Source: Tetrahymena thermophila SB210 (taxonomy: Eukaryota; Ciliophora; Oligohymenophorea; Hymenostomatida; Tetrahymenidae). Taken from it: a DNA stretch of 64,000 nt. The DNA lies in assembly GCF_000189635.1 (NCBI RefSeq), contig NW_002475978.1, positions 1-64,000 of the forward strand, in the 5' to 3' direction. This document shows, piece after piece, positions 1 through 13,707 of the stretch (the stretch's first letter is position 1; the number at the start of each line of letters is the position of its first letter). Under the pieces are notes generated by a model, which had not been told where the DNA came from, did no database searches, and was given only the letters and a program-made list of their open reading frames with translations. The position numbers and the translations under genes are program-made.

Positions 1-1957
1 TTAAATTAATTTTTAATCTTCTTTTATGAGTTCATTAATATCAGGCATTTCGATATATTAGAAATCATCTGGATTTTCTACATCTTCGTTAGGATTAGCT
101 TGTGGAATACCTTTTAAATTATCATGATATAAAATTAATTTCTATCTAACTCCAGTTGTTTCATCTAAAATAAGTGATTCTGTCTGTTGTTGTTGCTTTT
201 GATTAAGTTTCTGTTGCTCTCTTTCCTTTTCAAGCATGTAAAAAAATTCCTATACTATTCCTATACACCTAAAAAATATAGACATTATAATTATTGATTA
301 GATAACCCAACTAAGTGCCATTCTTTTTGAGAAAAATATGAAATCTTCACCTAGGTAATCAAATACAACCCATGCACTCATTAAGAGCAAAAAGCCAGAT
401 AAAAAAAATTCTGATGTAACCATCCAAACGTTGTTTTTGCCGTATTCATAAGGAAGTTTGGAAGAAATCAAACCCATAAAAATGATCTAAACAACTAAAA
501 CAAATATCATCTGGAGCATTTGCTTGTTATCCAGAAAAATTATAAAAATAGCCATAATTATTTTTCTTAGCATAAAAAAGATGTTGAAATTTCTCTTCAA
601 GACAGCTTTAAGAATTAAACCTTCATATAAACTACCTTTTGTATTTAATAAAATGAATAAGTTTATTTTTAAGAAATAAAATTTCTGATTTTAGTTTTTT
701 TAAAAATACTAAAAAAGAAATCATTTTTTAATTTATTTTTTAAATTGAGAAAATTAATCATTAAATTTTAAATACAAAAAATGCAATTTATAATTTAAAT
801 TTTTTTAATTTTTAAATTAATATTTTACCATATTTATCCTTGGTTTGTTATTCTGCTAGAGGAATAGACTATCCAATATTCAATACATAAGAAAAGGCTA
901 AAATAGAACTAGTATAGAAAACTATAGTGACGATGCATGTAACAATATTTATAACACCTGTGAAGTTTTTAAAGAAAAGAAAGGCACTAATAAATATTTA
1001 GCAACAAGATATCAAAGTTCCTCTAATAAGCAGGGAGAATTAGGCAAGATTACGGAGAACTCCTTGAATCCTAAATCTGGATTAAGGACAAACTATTAAT
1101 GATGTTAGCATGAGCAAAATACCTGTTCCTACAATGAAAAGTGGAAAGAATGAGTTGAGAATGAAATAAGAGGTGTACTAATTTTGGATAAATGGGTATG
1201 GTAAATTAGTTATTGCTGAAGTAGATGGATTTTCAATAGCATGTTGCATAAAAGAAGTATTTTAGTACTTGTTTATAAAGTCTATGTACCAAAAATTTAG
1301 AATATTACATTGCTTAAGTAATTTGCTAACATTTTCAAAGTGGTTTGTATCCAAAAAGAGGAACAAATTGTATAGCTGTATTAGATCTACAAAGGCCCAA
1401 AAAAGATTAAGTCCTTCTTTGAGGTATCTAAAGGTATAAATGATAAAATAAAGCCCGCAGAAGATGCAAATGACAATAAAAAGTATTAATTTCATCACAT
1501 CAATTTCTGAGTTTTAGTAACTTTCAAAGAAGACAACTGGCCCCACGCTAACAGATATAGTGTAAGAGTCCAAGCTTAAATAGTTAGAATTTTAGTCATG
1601 AATTGCATAAGGATTGATGAAATAGAGATAGAGCTATTTTACATAGATACTAGTCTTATAATTTATCTTTATTTGAAATAAACTATTAGATACCTTAGTA
1701 ATAACTTACCAAGTAAAATCTACATTATTTACTAAATTTTTTAGCTTTATATCAATTGCATTCTACAAAATGTCGGTTGTAATTGTTGGTAAATCTGTTG
1801 AAAATTGCAAATTTAACAAAGTAGAATCTAAAACATAATTGTTTTAATTTTAATAAAAATTAACAGTGATTGTCTGCTATTTTATAGTGTCAGAAAACAC
1901 GGCTTGCAAGAAATAAGTCGCTATTATAAATAATAATTGAAGGGGAGTTTTCTTCAT
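1..1957 (-). CDS. Multi-pass membrane protein with signal peptide, 3' end off the window (ciliate code)
   Basis: Function not recognised. Two exons, 1957-776 and 708-1; the intron 709-775 has GT-AG ends. Exon 1 is 394 codons and the reading frame stays open to base 1 with no TGA, so the C-terminus lies outside. It starts MKKTPLQLLF, a typical signal peptide of about 22 residues. A lumenal domain of roughly 130 residues follows, then a clear membrane segment at about 157-176 (LILFIVICIFCGLYFIIYTF) and several more hydrophobic stretches in the C-terminal half. The visible tail is hydrophilic and Gln/Glu-rich. TAA and TAG occur throughout as Gln. The architecture (signal peptide, ectodomain, several helices, charged tail) suggests a surface or endomembrane protein; nothing narrows it further. 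Confident that it is coding, unsure of the intron ends. Confidence 0.75.
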
Positions 1958-2288
1958 TAGAAATAGTTTATTGATTTAAAAAATATTTTCGGAATTCTTT
2001 TGTTTTATTGTTGCTGCTTTAGCTTTTGTTAGCTCTTTTTTGATGCAAAAGAATGTAAAATTAAATAATTTCTTTATTAAGCTTTGAAATAAATGCAAAA
2101 ATTTATATTAAATTATATTTTTTATTAATTTTCAACTGAAAAAAGTGATGTAAACATAAACACCATACAAAAAATATTCATCTATAAATTAGAATACTTA
2201 AATAAATTAAAGTATCTCATTTAATAATTAATAAGTATATTTTTGCCTGAATTACTCTTTAATCGATGAGAATTTGAAATAAGTATTT

Positions 2289-3798
2289 TCATTAAAATGG
2301 AATTTTAAACTTTTAAAGGACCACATTAAATAAGATATTTGACTAAATTTCTAAATCAAATGCATTCAACAATTCTTAAAAACTAGATTAAAAATATTTT
2401 AAATTTTGAATTTAAAAATAATATTTACCTTTAATCATTAACTTATATTGTTTGAATATAAGGCTTATCTAATAAAATTTGTATTAGCTCATTTATTTCT
2501 TCAATTTCTGCCTCATATTAATTACTCCTGATAAATATGTTAAAGATCTACTTCAAAAAATAAAAAAATATTTGAAATAAAATTTACCTCAAATTAATCT
2601 CAAAATTAGACAAATTCTGAGTATTTTATTTAATTATTTATTTAAGAAAAGAAAATCCTTTTTAGGATATATTGTTGTTGCTATTTTTTAAATAAATTAA
2701 AAATTATTTTTACTTTTTAAAATCATTTTAAATTTTACTTAAAAACCAAATAAAGATCATTAATACAAATTGCATATTTTAAGCAGCTGATTAATTTAAT
2801 AAAATTTTCATCACTAAGTCTAACAGCACTATTTGTTATAAATAAACATTTTTAAATTAATTTCTGTTATAAAATTTTTTATTTTTTTACGCCAAGTCTA
2901 CATAAAAGCTATTAATTCTTGATAAAAATCCTAAGTCTAAGTTAATTTCATTATTTTTAAATCCATTATTACCACTTTTAAAAAATAAATTAATTTTATC
3001 AATAAATTAAAAGAAATTTATTTACGTCAAATATAAAGCTAGCTTAGAGAGATTAATCAGGTTATTACTTATACACTAGGTTATTAAAAATATACTTTCC
3101 TTTTTGATAATATTGTATGAAAAATCTAATAACAATTCCTTAAGTTAAGTTTTATTGGACAAATTGTCTACTAAATTAGTCACAAATTTATCTGAAATAT
3201 GGTTATTACCAAACAGTAATTCCAAATGCTAAATTTATTTGTTAGCCTTTATAAAATAAGGTAAAAAGCAACTATCTCCTAAGTTATTATGTCTATAAAA
3301 AATTAAGTAATATTCAAAAAAAAAAAATTACTTCAAATCTACATAAAGAAATTCTAAATTAATTAGTTCATTAATTTTCAACTAAATATCCTTCCATAAG
3401 CTTTAAATATTGTTTTGTTTTCTAAAAAATATTTGTAAATTTAAATCTTATTATTTAAAAAAGTATTTACTTCAAAGTCAGAGATATTTTTTTTAAATGA
3501 GTATTTGATATTAATTTGGTGATTAATTGCTTACAAGATTCAAAATTCTTAGATTTAAAACCTTCTTCTCTTAAAAAACAAAATAAATTTTAGTTAATTA
3601 CTTAAAAGTATACTCGAATTCAACATTAAGTTCTGTAACCTAAACAATCTCATTATCTATAAAGTTATCAACTTGTATTTCTTTTTGAAAGCAATCTACT
3701 AATCTTTTTTTTGAGGTAATAAAATAAAAATCTACATTGAAATTTAAATAATTTTAATTATTTTACTATATCCTGCACACTCCAATCAAATTTGCCAT
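2289..3798 (-). CDS. Leucine-rich-repeat-like protein, nine exons, about 370 aa
   Basis: Exons (minus): 3798-3602, 3569-3471, 3421-3332, 3292-3026, 2974-2891, 2828-2739, 2680-2588, 2527-2429, 2382-2289. All introns are short, GT-AG and phase 2, and the summed length is 371 codons with a TGA stop. Most exons encode one degenerate leucine-rich repeat and end in the same motif, such as ISLTLK, FLYVDLK, LALYLT or DLYLVFK, just before the splice. The repeats resemble ribonuclease-inhibitor-type LRRs of 28-31 residues, which usually bind proteins. No membrane segment, signal peptide or catalytic domain is seen. The gene belongs to the same family as 56374-57937 and 59759-62683. The first ATG at 3798 is the least certain part; a further upstream exon is possible. 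Confidence 0.7.
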
Positions 3799-5088
3799 TG
3801 TTTAGATTTTTTTTTTGATAATTAATTTTTAATCTTGAGTAAATAAATAAATAAATTTCCTTATTTTAGTAAATTATTTTTAAATATTGTTCATATTTTC
3901 AAAAAATAATTTATGTTTCATAAAAAACCTAATTTAACAAATTAAATTTATTTAAAATTTAAATTTTTCCAAGAGAACGAAAATTAAATTAGATCTTAAA
4001 CAAAAACATTTTTAGTTTATATTAATCATAATTTTAGTTACAAGAAGTAAAAGAGGAAGTTTATTATTACCACTATATGTAAATTTTATTTATTAAATAT
4101 TATAATTTCTCATATAAATAATTATAATCATTAATTATTTTTTAATTAATAATCAGGTATTATTATTTTTATTGTAATAGAATTTTTTAAATTGACAAAA
4201 TGTACTGGTTAAAAATATAAAAATAAAAAGTGAAAAATCATTATTTTCTACAATCATTAAAGCCTTAAAACTCCAAAAAAGTGATTTCAAAAATTCATAA
4301 TGAGAAAATTTTAATGATTTTCCTGATGAATCTTTCAAAAACCCTGTTTATAAAACAATTTCAAAGTTTTATTAAATAAATATTTAGCAAAAATAATAAT
4401 AAAATATGTGTATAATAAATAGATAATAAAACCAAATTTTAAATTGTTTACCATATAAAAAAAGTATAAAATAAAATTTTGTAAATCTTTTATTAAAAAT
4501 ATTTATTGGTGGAAATAAATAAATATCTTTGAATAATATCTGGATACTCCACAATTAATTTCTTTTATAAAATAAATAAAAAGGTACCTTGTATTATTAA
4601 TTACCAAACATTAGACTTCCTTATAAAAAATTTTCTTAGAATCATTTTTAATAAAAATTCAAATGAACATTAAAGAAGAAAGTTATGAATTGCGTTTGCT
4701 TAATTTTTAGAATCAAAGCTTATTCAAGAAATTCAAATGAAAAATCTGAAATGCTTTTTTATTTAATTGAAAAGTAAGATGTAATACAAAAATAAAGAGT
4801 CTTTTCTAATTAATTGTTTAATACATTAGTACCTGCTAATTTTAACTTGGTTATGAGCTATTAATTTATTAATTTTAATGTTAACTTCAAATTTACTCAC
4901 AATATTTTTGTTAACTATTTGTTTAATATGCTTTTTATATCAATCAAAAAAAAATTAAAAATCTTCAAAGATTTCAACATTAATTAAAAAAAAGTTTTAT
5001 CAAAAGTGTTAATAAATTACTAAATAACATCGCTTTCTACAAAATTCAATTCAAAAAAAATTCTAAATCTTGAGATTTATTTATTTTT
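3799..5088. other. AT-rich intergenic region
   Basis: No gene can be supported. A short minus-strand open frame near 4153-4338 and a Met-led frame near 4660 could be 5' exons of the LRR gene at 2289-3798, but I could not join them in frame. The rest is A/T runs. Confidence 0.5.
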
Positions 5089-6072
5089 ATGGCTATCGAT
5101 TAAACAAACGGGCTGATAGCTTTGTCAGCTGTTAGCGGTTTATCTTTCATTACAAGTTTGACAGTAATTTTGGTGTATATTTTTAACAGAAAATTTCGTT
5201 GCTTCTCCCACGATTTAGTGATAATGCTTTGCGCAAGTGATTTATTGTATTGTTTTGTAGCTTTATCTAGATCTATTTGGATGCTTAGTGATAGCAACGC
5301 TTATATTGATGGAGCTCTGTGCTACATTCAAGCCGTTTATATATAGACTTTCGATATAAGCTCATGCATATGCACTACAAGTATATCTTACTCACTATAC
5401 TTGCAGATGGTTAAAGAAGTAAAATTATACAAATAATCTGCATTCAAAATGTTTTGGAAAAGAAATTATCTGATACCATTCTTGTGCTCTTTAGTGTTCG
5501 TAGTATTTAATTTAGTAGGGCATAACGATCCTTACAAAGAAACTTACTGTACAGTGTGTAGTGATAACCCTATGATAACTTAAATATTGTAGATGATATA
5601 TTTTTACATACCACAAACAGTTGGACTTATCTTTAATATAATTATGATTTACAAAGTACTTAAAGCCTACTTTTAAAATAGATAAAAATATAGAAATATT
5701 TCATATAGCGAAATAATGAAGCTGGTGTTTTATCCTTTAATCCTTTTATTTTGCTAGATACCTCTAATTCTAATAAGAATAATCGAATATTCTGGTCAAT
5801 ACTTTGAAGATGCCACTATAGTTTTATACGTCCTAAGTCAATCAATAGGATTTTTGAACTCCCTTTTTTATGCTATAGTATCTTTAAAGATGTTTGGCTG
5901 CGAATGTGTGAGCTCATCTAAATATGAAGATGAAGATTTGAAACAGCGTTTAACCTAAAGGCAAAACAAGAATTTTAAATATATAGAATCAAATCTATCT
6001 ATTGATAACTAAAACACTAGAGCAGAAACTAAAGTACTATCATAAGAAGATAATTTGGAGTGGGATGAATGA
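5089..6072 (+). CDS. Seven-transmembrane receptor-like protein, 327 aa
   Basis: Single uninterrupted exon of 328 codons ending in TGA. The protein starts MAIDQTNGLIALSAVSG and has about seven hydrophobic helices, with short loops and a charged cytoplasmic tail of about 60 residues from residue 265 on (after FGCECVSSSKYEDEDLK). The layout of a short N-terminus, a LVIMLCASDLLYC second helix, Cys residues at extracellular loop positions and SLYLQMVKE after helix 3 resembles the slime-mould cAMP-receptor / secretin-like class of G-protein-coupled receptors, which Tetrahymena is known to carry. That is a family-level inference from topology, not from a decisive motif. In-frame TAA/TAG read as Gln. 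It is transcribed away from the LRR gene upstream and towards the minus-strand gene at 6618-8859. Coding status is very sure; the ligand is unknown. Confidence 0.8.
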
Positions 6073-6617
6073 CTGACTATTGATTAAAATGAATCAATTA
6101 AAATAATTAAATATTCTATTTAATAAAAGATTTAACAATTATTAAGAAAAAAATATTCTTTTTCTAAATCAAATTTAATAAATAAATATTTATAGATCTA
6201 AAGTAAATTTAATTGACTTAATTATTTGTTAACGCTTATAAAATCTATCATCGTAGATTATATTCTACAAAACTAAAAAGAGATGAAAATGAATTGATAA
6301 TTATTAAATATTTAAGAAATAATTAATGTATAAAATTTAATATAAACATGAAAAAACATTATTCTAAAAAACTAAGTTATTAATTAATTACTTTATATTA
6401 TATTTTAACAATTTGTATGTATTTTAATTTTTATTTGTTCATTTTATATTTTATTAATTTAAATTGTTTTTTTTAGTTACTATTTTATTTTTATAGTTGT
6501 TTGTTTGTATTATTTACAAGAAAAAGTGTTTAAAAGTGTTTTTTTTAGATATGATTTATTTGAATAATTTTTGTGATGTTACTATTTTTATAAATAAATT
6601 TATTTTAAATACTTAGC
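6073..6617. other. Intergenic between convergent genes
   Basis: AT-rich spacer between the 3' ends of the receptor-like gene and the minus-strand gene at 6618-8859. No gene or structured element seen. Confidence 0.5.
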
Positions 6618-8859
6618 TCATACTATAAGCAAGAAGTCTTAGTTTCCTACCCAATTCTTTTTTTATGTATCTCTATATTAGTGGTTTTTAGCAGTTGTTT
6701 TAGAAGGGGTTTAATTAACGTAGTTAGGAATGAAATTTGGGTCAATATTTGAATGTACTTTTGATTTTTGTATTGAAAAAACAAAACTTTTTGGGCCTAA
6801 ATTCTTTTACGATTCTTTTCTATAGTTTTCTCTATACAGCTCTTCTTGGGATTTATAAGGGTCATTATTAAGTATAGATGGTATTTTGGAGATATTTGAA
6901 GATAAGCTCTACTATGAACCTTTCCTAGAGAGCACTGAGGAAGATCTAATCTGATTGTTTAAGAGAGATTTCTCTTCTTTAATTTGCCTATGAAAATGAC
7001 CTTTAAATAGGTCGTCTTATTTAACTCTAATTGCGTGCTTTCTTTCCTTAGACTTCAAAGAGCCTGGTATCCATTTTGTAGTCTCATAGAGATATTCTTT
7101 ATTTAAAAATGGGTGAAGATACCTTCTAACTTATTCTCTAGTAATTGGTTCTTCCTCTTCTAGCAACTCCTCATCGTCACCTAGTCCTAGTTCTTGCAAG
7201 CGTGCCTAAAGCAGCTACTCAAAAGAAGGCAATCCAGATTGATCATCTTACTTTGGTTGGCTAGAATTCCCTCTAATCTTTTGATTTTCTTACTAATTTA
7301 TTTTATCTCTGTATTCTTTGAGAACTTTAGAGCCTCCTTCTTCGTGAATGCTCATGAATCTCTTTTTCAACTTTATTTGAATAAAATTATTTTCTATGGC
7401 TTTATTTTATTAAAAGATTTATTTACATTATGCAAATCTTAAGATGAACTAGCTTTCACTATTTGATTTCCAACGGCATTTTAAGAAACTATAATTCCTA
7501 TATTTTTTGATGTAGCAGCAAAGCCACTATTTCTGAATGTTCTATTTGAAGATTATTTTGCAGAAGATGTTCTTTCACCTGCGATTTTATCAAACTTTAG
7601 CGATCTTTAATTTTTAGCTTCATCTCTCAATCTTATGTCTCTCATTATATCTGCAGAAGATACAGCTGAATTAACATTTAAAATAGAAATCTTAGACTAT
7701 CTATTTTCAGATATCATAAGAAGCTTATTGTAAATGAAATTCTTTAAAGGGATAAGAGATTCAAAATATTTTGGAATGACTTCAAACTAGCACCCCATAA
7801 TGTAGTCTCCAAACTAAATAATCAAAGGACCTGAGTCAGATTCAGCTAAAGTCACAAAAGTAGTTTCAGAGTTCGTAAAAGAAAAAGGGTGAATATCCCA
7901 CTTGCTCTTCTTCTAGATTAAAAAGTGAGTACCTGGCAAATCTTAAAAAGCCCAGTGTAGAATATATTGCTTCTTAACATAGCAAATAGATTCCGTATTC
8001 TTTGAGACATATTAACTACTAGTATTAGAGCTCTCAATATTATTTTTAGGTCTATAAATAGGTGCTTTTAATATGTAAAAAATATTTTCTTAAATATCAA
8101 ATTTGACTTATAAATTTCTAAAATATAGACTTTTAATTTATTTAATCAGTTAACTATTTTTAGAACAAGTTAAAATTCTAAAAATGGAGGATTTTTTGCA
8201 TTAATTAGGTATTGTGCTTTATTAAAAATACTAGTTTATTTACCTTTGATTAGGAATTTTCCTATAGTTGAATAAGTTTGAGCAGCTAGTGTATTGTGGA
8301 AACCTGTATTTATCTTAGTAGACCATTCTTATTTGTCATTGCTAAATTAATATAAATCGCCTGTGGTGTTTTCCAAAAAAAAATCCATATTTGATAAATG
8401 CTAGAACTAACTAGAGAATTAAGGCATATCAGTGAGACGACCACCTTCATCTCCATTAATTATATTGACAGAGCGATCAAAATTAGTTGCAGACTAAAAA
8501 ACTAGAGTTTCCATTCCAAAACTACAAGCGAATAAGAATTTATGAGTTCTTAAGCACATTCTAACTAAAATTTGTACATTTTAGCATTTTTTACTCCAAG
8601 GTCGTAAGTAAGGATCACCAGTTATAAAAATCATATCAAAATTATCAAAATTTCTTCCAGATGATGTTTTAATGCTTGTGCTGGTTGATTCATATAAAAC
8701 ATCATCAAGTTCATTAATCTTTCTAATTACAAATTCCGTATCCATATCCACGATAATAGTCTACTCCATAAATATCTTTTAAACTAAATATCTAAATCCT
8801 AAGAAAGACTAGAGTCCTTCTTTTGTATCAGGATAACCATTAACTATTAATATCTTCAT
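6618..8859 (-). CDS. Class I glutamine-amidotransferase-like N-terminal domain protein, 673 aa
   Basis: Exons (minus) 8859-8244, 8088-7427 and 7361-6618, joined in frame to 674 codons with a TGA stop. The N-terminus (MKILIVNGYP...) begins like a Rossmann/flavodoxin-like fold. Residues 75-80 (DMIFITGDP) and the turn FACSFGMETL around Cys112 look like the strand-Cys elbow of class I glutamine-amidotransferase-like domains; about 200 residues fit that size. The segment at roughly 230-330 continues the domain (WDIHPFSFTNSE, GPLIIQFGDYIMGCQFE). The C-terminal half is charged, Ser/Lys-rich and probably disordered. Whether it is an active amidotransferase is unknown; no full catalytic triad was confirmed. 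The second intron (65 nt) is inferred from a frame change; its acceptor could be one of two nearby AGs. Confidence 0.6.
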
Positions 8860-9638
8860 AAAATTTAAAGTTCACCCACCAATTTAGTATGTTTGTAATA
8901 AAGCTTATTTTAACAAAATTAATGTTTTTAGATAAATCTATCTAATTGATTTCTATATCTTTTTTGTATTTTTTCAACTTTTTGCTAACAATACATATGA
9001 ATTAAAGTTATAATTTTAATTTTAAGTTAGCTAATCACTGATGTCCACTAAAATTTTTTTATCTTTCTTAACAAAAAATCATTATCCATTAAAAATAAAA
9101 GTAATAATAAATCTTTTATTATAAGTAATCAACACAACACAGCACAGCACAACATTGCTTAGATTTAAATTTCTCAATAAATTAAATTCTTTGTAAAAGT
9201 TTATAAATAAATAAATAATTTTAATTAATTTAGTTATCAATTCTTAAATAAAAAATTGTAAGTGTTTGCTTTAAGTAAAAAATATTTGAAAGTAGAAAAT
9301 TTGAGATCTAATATGATATTTCAGTGTAAATAATATTAGTAACTTCAAACATTTAGAGTTTCTTTTCTGATAATTAGAAAATATTGTACTTGAATTATTA
9401 TTATTATTATAATAATAATTGATTAAGTGTAATAGAAGACTATAATCTAAATTTAGAAATATTCGAAGTCAATTTACTTCTTTCATTTTAAATTCAAAAT
9501 AAAATTTGGAATAATAATTTTTCTTTTCCTATTTTTGTTTGTAAAAAGAAAAAAATATTTTTAAATTGATTGAAAATGTGATTAAATAAATTTGAATATT
9601 TATAATGGTTTATTTTAGCTGATAATAATTTTGAAATA
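8860..9638. other. AT-rich intergenic region
   Basis: No gene seen. Around 9130-9155 there is a short CA/GCAC-rich run (acaacacagcacagcac), unusual only because the surrounding DNA is almost pure A/T. Confidence 0.5.
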
Positions 9639-11312
9639 TCAATCATACAAATCATATAGAACTTGATGTGGATTATTGACTATGTAGAAACTTACATTAT
9701 TTTAAAAAGCAATAATTTAATGTTTGATTTTTTATAACATAGTAACATATTTATTGTATGTAATGTATTAAATATTTGAAATATTATTGCATTTCAAGGT
9801 TATTCCAAATGAGCAACCATTTTTTAATAACTAATGGAATATTTTATAATTTTAATTTTCTGACCATGATTGAATTTTAACTTCTTAGATACCATCAACA
9901 ATCTACTGCGAATGGTTTATGTATTAAAGTTATTGCAGATCCTAGAGATTAATTATTTTATTTTTACTAATACTTTACTAGATGTATGTACGTTAGTAAA
10001 GCTATCCCTTGAATATTATTTGTGCGTTTCTAAAATTGTGGAACAAGCAGTTTATAATCAAAGATATTTTAGGCTGCTAATCTCTTTAATTAAAGAAGTG
10101 AACGAATTTCACTCTTGCAAATAATTTCTTATCTCCCAAATCTTTGATCATCAGATCTTCTAATTGCTTTGGAGAATTTATTTCTAAACACAATCTATTC
10201 TTACCAAATAAAAACCTCTTTTATTATATGTAATAGCCGTACAGATACACTAAACTCATAACAGAGATAGCTATTATTATACAATTTATGAAGCAGTAGT
10301 AGAACGTTATATAACTCTACTTAAAATAAAGAAATTTCGAAATTCTGTATATGTACAAAGCAATAATTGCTATCTTTTATATTATCCAAAATTAGTGCCT
10401 TTTGTAAAATGGTATGAATCCTAATTCAAGCACTTTTGAATGAGCTATATTGGAAGCATCTAATTCAATATATATTGGTGCAAATATAAACATAGACCTA
10501 ACAGAAAAGCAGAGGTAATAAAATAAATATGCCAAACAGTAGAAAACTAAGTAACCCAGAATAGTATATAAAGACTATAATGACAATAAGATGAATGCTA
10601 ATAACAAAGCGATAAAAGACAGAATGTGCAAATTAGCAAGAGCAAACTATTTCTGACAAAGATATTCTACCAAGCTTTAGCTTTCTTGCTTGGGGTTATA
10701 GTCTTTATATCTTAGCAGTGAGAGTGAAAAAGCATAAGAAAAAACAAAGAGTAGAATATAAAAGTCAGATAATAAATAATTTTTTTGTCCTAATGATATC
10801 AAATAGCTCATATATTAAGCGTAATTAATAAATAGATTGCTTTCTATGAGATAATTTGATCTCTCATATATAATTTCTTGTGTGTACTCTGGATATTTTG
10901 TGAAGAGATAAACATAATCAATATCAAATATCATCATGATGTATAAAAAAAATATATTTTCAGATTATTTCACTCTTTGAGGAATTTTATGTCTAAATTT
11001 AGCTACTTTACAGCTTAATAAAGTCATACTTATTACAAACTATACAGTAATATTCTTTATAAGCTTAAAGTGGACATAAAAATTAATAATCGTTTGAAAA
11101 ATAGGGATTATTAGGAAGGCTATTATGATCAAATGCATAGTTCTCTCCAGAATATTATATTAATGAGCCATATCAATAAATTAGCTATATAGATTGCCCC
11201 TTCTGGAAACATTGAACATTTTACTTATTGGTTTTTAAGCAATAGGAATATCGTCATAGTTATTGTTTGATTTCAAAATTGAAGACTAATTTGCTTCACT
11301 ACTAGATATCAT
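9639..11312 (-). CDS. Multi-pass membrane protein, 557 aa, single exon
   Basis: One continuous frame of 558 codons under the ciliate code, from ATG at 11312 to TGA at 9639. Function not recognised. The N-terminal 65 residues are hydrophilic (MISSSEANQSS...). Then come about seven to nine hydrophobic helices, including segments reading LIIIAFLIIPIFQTII, FYILLFVFSYAFSLSLL, ILSFIALLLAFILLSL, GYLVFYCLAYLFYYLCF and FINCIIIAISVMSLVYLY. A C-terminal domain of about 180 residues is probably cytoplasmic (SPKQLEDLMIKDLGDKK). No transporter or channel signature was identified. Glutamine is mostly TAA/TAG. Such lineage-specific membrane proteins are common in Tetrahymena. The frame is solid; the identity is open. 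Confidence 0.75.
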
Positions 11313-13707
11313 TGTACTTGTTTGTTTGTTTGTTTATTTGTCTATATTTTATAATCTTTTAATCTTCGCTTTATTTTTTAATTTTATAATTACATTACTT
11401 TAATATAGTAGAAACAGTAAACAAAAGCAAATGTAAATCTGTAAATTTTACACTAAAATATGATAGCAATCATTAATAAATAGCTGGCAAATTTTTATCA
11501 TTCAATTTTTTCATTACATCTTCTCATTACATATAAATTTTTAAATTAATCATTCTCATATATCAAAAAAAACATAAAAAATTATTGATTTTAAACCGAT
11601 AGAATTTTAAAAACAATTTATTTTTTAATTTAAAAAAGTGTTAATAAGTATAAAATCACAATAGTCAGACTGACAAAATTTACTAACTCTTTTTAATTTA
11701 AAATGATTCATAAAACAGATAAAAAATCTTCAGCTAAAAATAAATAAATAAATAAATAAATAATAAAAAAATAAAAAAATAAATAAATAAGTAAATACAT
11801 TGAATCTTTTAAATAATGTTGAAATAATGTAAAAGCTTTTTATTAATTTATTATTATTATACTTTAGATTGAATCTTTAATTAATGTAAATTTGCAGTTT
11901 TAATATTTAAAAATTAAATAACTAAATAAATGAAATTTTATTTGAAGAAATACTAGAATCAGTGTTAGGAGTTGAGTGATAATCTTGTATTTTAAATATC
12001 CTTTTTTCTAATAAAGTTTAGTTAGCTTAGATTTTTAAATAGAGTAATTAAAATTACTTAAAATATAATTTTATATTTATTTTTTTTCAATATAAATTAA
12101 TATAGTTCGAACCCTAGAAGCATTTATGAATCTAGAAACTATTAAATTATTTAAAAACTGTGTAAATATTGTTAAAATAAAGGTTAATTTTAATAAAGTC
12201 AATTATTTATATTTAAAAACAATTTTCGAAATATTTTGATTGAAAACTATTTTAAAAGTATTTTACTATATTTTTATAAGATTTATTTTTTAAATTAAAC
12301 ATATATATTTGGATCTAATGGTGAAATTTTTTGGTTACAATTTAATCACTTGCTGATAATTATCATTAAATAGATTTAAAATAAAGTCTTATTATTTTAT
12401 GAAAATTATGAACCTTAGATATTTAATTGTAGCAATTAAAAAAACTTAAATGAAATTCTTTATTTAATAAATACATATCCCTATAAAAATGATCTAATTG
12501 ATATTATATTAATTTTTTTGATGATTAATCTATATTATATATTTTGTTTATTTGATAAAGTCTTTTCATGAATAATTAAAGTAGAGTTTGAAAAAATACT
12601 TTTGATTAGCTTTAACTGAAAAACAATAATTGTTTCCAATGTATTAATAGCTTTAATGAATTTTTTATGAAGTTTTTAAAAAATAATTAAAAGGGGTTGA
12701 TACAAAAATTAATTATTATTTATAATTTAAATAAATTCATATATCCTAATAGAATTTTTTAAAAATTTAGCAGTAGATTGTTAAATCACAAATATGTTTT
12801 ACATAAAATTATTACTTAGAGCCTAAGCTAGTAAATATTTTCTGTTTAGTTTATTGATTATTTTCAAATTGAACTAAATTTTGAATGATTTTTTAATTGC
12901 TTTCATTAAATTTATCATAAAAAATTTAACAAATTAATATAACAATAATTGTTTCCAATATATTAATAGCTTTAATGAATTTTTTATTAAGTTTTTAAAA
13001 ACTAATTAAAAGGGGTTGATACAAAAATTAATTATTATTTATAATTTAAATAAATTCATATATCCTAATAGGATTTTTTTAAAATTTAGCAGTAGATTGT
13101 TAAACCTCAAATATATTTTACATAAAATTATTACTTAAAGCCTAAGCTAGTAAACATTTTCTGTTTAGTTTTTTGATTATTTTAAAATTGAGCTAATGTT
13201 TGAATGATTTTTAATTGCTTTCATTACATTTATCATAAAATATTTAACAAAAAAATTTGCTTTATTTTAACAAAAAGTAATTATATTTACCTTTAAATTT
13301 TTTGATTGTTTTAATATTCAAAAACTTATGATGTTTTTATACAAAATAAATTATAAACAATGAATTATTTAAAAAATTTTTAAAAATAAAACATCATTTT
13401 CATAAAATTGATTTAAATATCAATTTTTCTTCTCAGATATTTAAACTCAACATCTCATCTGAGAAATTTAAATATATAAATAATAAATTTTCTGAAAAAA
13501 CAATATTTGATAAACAAAATTGCAAATAAAAAGATAACTAACTAGCTATAAGCATAAAATAATAAATGAATACCTATAAATCTATAAGTTTGTATTCAAC
13601 AAACATAGAAATATCAAATTACTCAGCGTAAATTTATTTATATATATTTTACTTATTTATTTAATCATTCATTTTAATTAGAAATAGCTAAAAGGGCAGT
13701 TTTGAAT
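11313..13707. other. 2.4 kb AT-rich intergenic region
   Basis: No gene supported. It contains aaat-type simple repeats around 11745-11790 and a direct tandem duplication (listed separately). Confidence 0.5.
12622..13252. repeat. Direct tandem duplication, unit about 319 bp, two copies
   Basis: Copy 1 starts at 12622 and copy 2 at 12941; both begin aacaataattgtttccaat and keep the same order of landmarks (aaggggttgatac, agcagtagattgttaaa, cctaagctagtaaa, tttaacaaa). They differ by scattered substitutions and a few 1-base indels. No gene overlaps it, and neither copy looks coding. Confidence 0.85.

Noticed and set aside
5100-5297. Minus-strand 65-aa ORF
   Set aside because: Lies antisense to the seven-helix receptor gene, which has a 328-codon frame; a shadow.
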